Below, in pieces: positions 62,373 through 64,000 of a stretch of DNA of 64,000 nucleotides. The DNA is taken from assembly GCF_030766725.1 (NCBI RefSeq), contig NZ_JARQWR010000007.1, positions 124,001 through 188,000 of the forward strand, written 5' to 3'. The position numbers were made by a program, and so were the translations under genes. This DNA is from Flavobacterium aerium (GTDB lineage Bacteria > Bacteroidota > Bacteroidia > Flavobacteriales > Flavobacteriaceae). Every line of letters starts with the position of its first letter. Positions within the stretch are counted from its first letter, which is position 1. The notes beneath the pieces were generated by a model. It did not search any database. It had not been told where the DNA came from and was given only the letters and a program-made list of their open reading frames with translations.

Positions 62373-64000
62373 TTATGCTTTACGCTCAATCTCTCTTAAG
62401 TTTTCCATTTTCTTATGAGCCAAGAAACCATTAATATCTTCAAAGTGTTCTTTCACACGTTTGTTCCCAAACTCAAATACTTTTGTAGCCAATCCATCTA
62501 AGAAATCTCTATCGTGCGATACCAAAATTAAAGTTCCATCAAAGTCTTTTAAAGCATCTTTGATGATATCTTTTGTTTTCATATCCAAGTGATTTGAAGG
62601 TTCATCCAGAATCAATAAATTCACAGGCTCTAGCAATAATTTTATCATTGCTAAACGTGTTTTTTCTCCTCCAGAAAGAACTTTTACCTTCTTCGTTACA
62701 TCATCTCCTTGAAACATAAATGCTCCTAAAATGTCTTTTATTTTAGTACGAATGTCACCTACAGCAATATAGTCGATGGTTTCAAATATTGTTTGATTTT
62801 CATCCAATAATGCAGCTTGATTTTGGGCAAAATATCCAATCTGTGCATTATGTCCAATCTCTAGATTTCCTGTAAAATCAATCTCATTCATGATCGCTTT
62901 GATCATTGTCGATTTCCCTTCACCATTTTTACCTACAAAAGCGACTTTGTCCCCTCGTTCAATAACAATGTTTGCATCTTTAAAAACCACATGATCTCCA
63001 TAGGCTTTTGATAAGTCTTTCACCACTACTGGATATTGACCAGAACGGGCCGCTGGTGGAAATTTTAAACGTAAAGCCGAACTGTCTACTTCATCAATTT
63101 CGACAATCTTTAATTTCTCTAGCATTTTTACACGGGATTGTACTTGTAATGTTTTAGAATACGTCCCTTTAAAACGATCAATAAATTCCATATTGTCGGC
63201 AATCATTCTTTGTTGCTCATCAAATGCTTTTTGTTGATGTGCTCTACGATCTTTACGCAACTCTAAATAATGCGAGTATTTTGCTTTATAATCGTATATT
63301 CTTCCCATTGTTACTTCAATGGTACGATTGGTAATATTATCTACAAATGCTCTATCGTGTGAAATTACAACGACTGCTTTTGCACTGTTCAATAAGAAAT
63401 CTTCTAACCATTGAATACTTTCAATATCCATATGGTTTGTAGGCTCATCTAGAAGAATTAAATCTGGTTTTTTCAAAAGAATCTTAGCTAATTCGATACG
63501 CATTCTCCATCCACCACTGAATTCTGATGTTTGACGTGCAAAATCTTCACGAACGAAGCCTAAACCAAATAGAATTTTTTCAACTTCCGCTTCATAATTC
63601 ACCTCTTCTATGGCATAGAATTTCTCGCTTAATTCAGAAACTTTTTCAATGATTTTATAGTATTCATCACTTTCATAATCGGTACGAACCGTTAATTCTT
63701 CATTCAAAGCATCAATTTCTGCTTTCATTTTGAATATTGTCCCAAATGCTTTTGATGTTTCTTCAAAAACTGTTGCGCCATCAGTCGTTAATAAGTGTTG
63801 TGGTAAATAAGCTATTACAGCATCTTTGGGTGCAGAAATATTTCCTGTTGAAGGTTTTGTTTCTCCAGCAATAATTTTAAGCAGTGTTGATTTTCCTGCT
63901 CCATTTTTACCCATTAAAGCGATTTTATCTGTTTCATTTATTGAAAATGAAACATCACTAAAAAGCGTAGTACCACCAAATTGTACTGAAATTGCGTCTA
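62373..64000 (-). CDS. ABC-F family ATPase, 5' end cut by the window edge
   Basis: At least 542 residues visible; coding continues to base 64000 without a start (DAISVQFGGTTLFSDVSFSI precedes the Walker A GKNGAGKSTLLKIIAG). Two ABC domains, signatures TSEFSGGWRMRIELAK and LSGGEKTRLAMIK, Walker B LILLDEPTNHMDIE and LLILDEPSNHLDMK, and a linker (about 230-270) rich in Lys/Arg/Gln. Of the YheS/Abc-f type, with a ribosome-associated translation role. The gene must continue right of the window. Confidence 0.92.
   Translation of the reverse strand, partial: DAISVQFGGTTLFSDVSFSINETDKIALMGKNGAGKSTLLKIIAGETKPSTGNISAPKDAVIAYLPQHLLTTDGATVFEETSKAFGTIFKMKAEIDALNEELTVRTDYESDEYYKIIEKVSELSEKFYAIEEVNYEAEVEKILFGLGFVREDFARQTSEFSGGWRMRIELAKILLKKPDLILLDEPTNHMDIESIQWLEDFLLNSAKAVVVISHDRAFVDNITNRTIEVTMGRIYDYKAKYSHYLELRKDRRAHQQKAFDEQQRMIADNMEFIDRFKGTYSKTLQVQSRVKMLEKLKIVEIDEVDSSALRLKFPPAARSGQYPVVVKDLSKAYGDHVVFKDANIVIERGDKVAFVGKNGEGKSTMIKAIMNEIDFTGNLEIGHNAQIGYFAQNQAALLDENQTIFETIDYIAVGDIRTKIKDILGAFMFQGDDVTKKVKVLSGGEKTRLAMIKLLLEPVNLLILDEPSNHLDMKTKDIIKDALKDFDGTLILVSHDRDFLDGLATKVFEFGNKRVKEHFEDINGFLAHKKMENLREIERKA

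Overview
The window is AT-rich, gene-dense chromosomal DNA of a flavobacterium (Bacteroidota, Flavobacteriia; Flavobacterium or Myroides type). Support: the Bacteroidota -7 promoter element TAnnTTTG in front of many genes, the DUF4295-rpmG-rpmB-ftsY block, BshC for bacillithiol, a SecA without the C-terminal zinc motif, Rrf2, DUF721 and DUF2795 genes of flavobacterial type, and weak Shine-Dalgarno sequences. No real tRNA or rRNA gene, insertion sequence or CRISPR array was seen.

Layout. 0-1.5 kb: rimO. 1.5-6.8 kb: a zinc-ribbon membrane protein and an SPFH/GYF protein face a divergent locus made of a structured RNA leader (a tRNA-like RNA plus repeated hairpins) and a large RING-like/TerD-like protein. 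6.8-12.5 kb: LysR/MFS pair, acetyltransferase, B12-type radical SAM protein, TPR protein. 12.5-13.4 kb: gene relics, including a decayed prfH. 13.4-21.4 kb: housekeeping block (bshC, ndk, DUF721, ftsY, DUF4295, rpmG, rpmB, cinA, Hpt, FAH, exonuclease). 21.5-24.5 kb: rtcB with a second tRNA-like RNA in its leader, divergent from a WYL regulator with its own structured leader. 24.5-31 kb: 2-oxoacid dehydrogenase E2, glycosyltransferase, ABC-F, zinc-ribbon SDR. 31-34.6 kb: accessory lipoprotein cluster. 34.8-40 kb: ABC ATPase, cobalamin adenosyltransferase, DUF2795, secA. 40-41.1 kb: Xre/RES toxin-antitoxin. 41.2-50.2 kb: transporters and a redox cluster. 50.2-55.9 kb: AraC, Rrf2/NAD(P)H-binding pair, MeaB, GMC oxidoreductase. 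55.9-64 kb: MATE exporter, amino-acid racemase, GNATs, PPK2, a truncated ABC-F.

The most interesting theme is RNA repair or RNA-damage response. Two loci 18 kb apart each carry an RNA with a perfect 7-bp tRNA acceptor stem, a D arm and a canonical TTCGAAT T arm, but with the anticodon arm replaced by a long insertion. One lies about 190 nt ahead of the RING/TerD-like gene, inside an array of four copies of one bulged hairpin whose stems covary between copies. The other ends 27 nt before the start codon of the RNA ligase gene rtcB, which is divergent from a WYL regulator. A wrecked prfH, the peptide-release-factor homologue usually partnered with RtcB, lies between them. I infer a tRNA-mimic-containing RNA repair or sensing module related in concept to bacterial Y RNAs. 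The structures are read directly from sequence; the functional link is inference.
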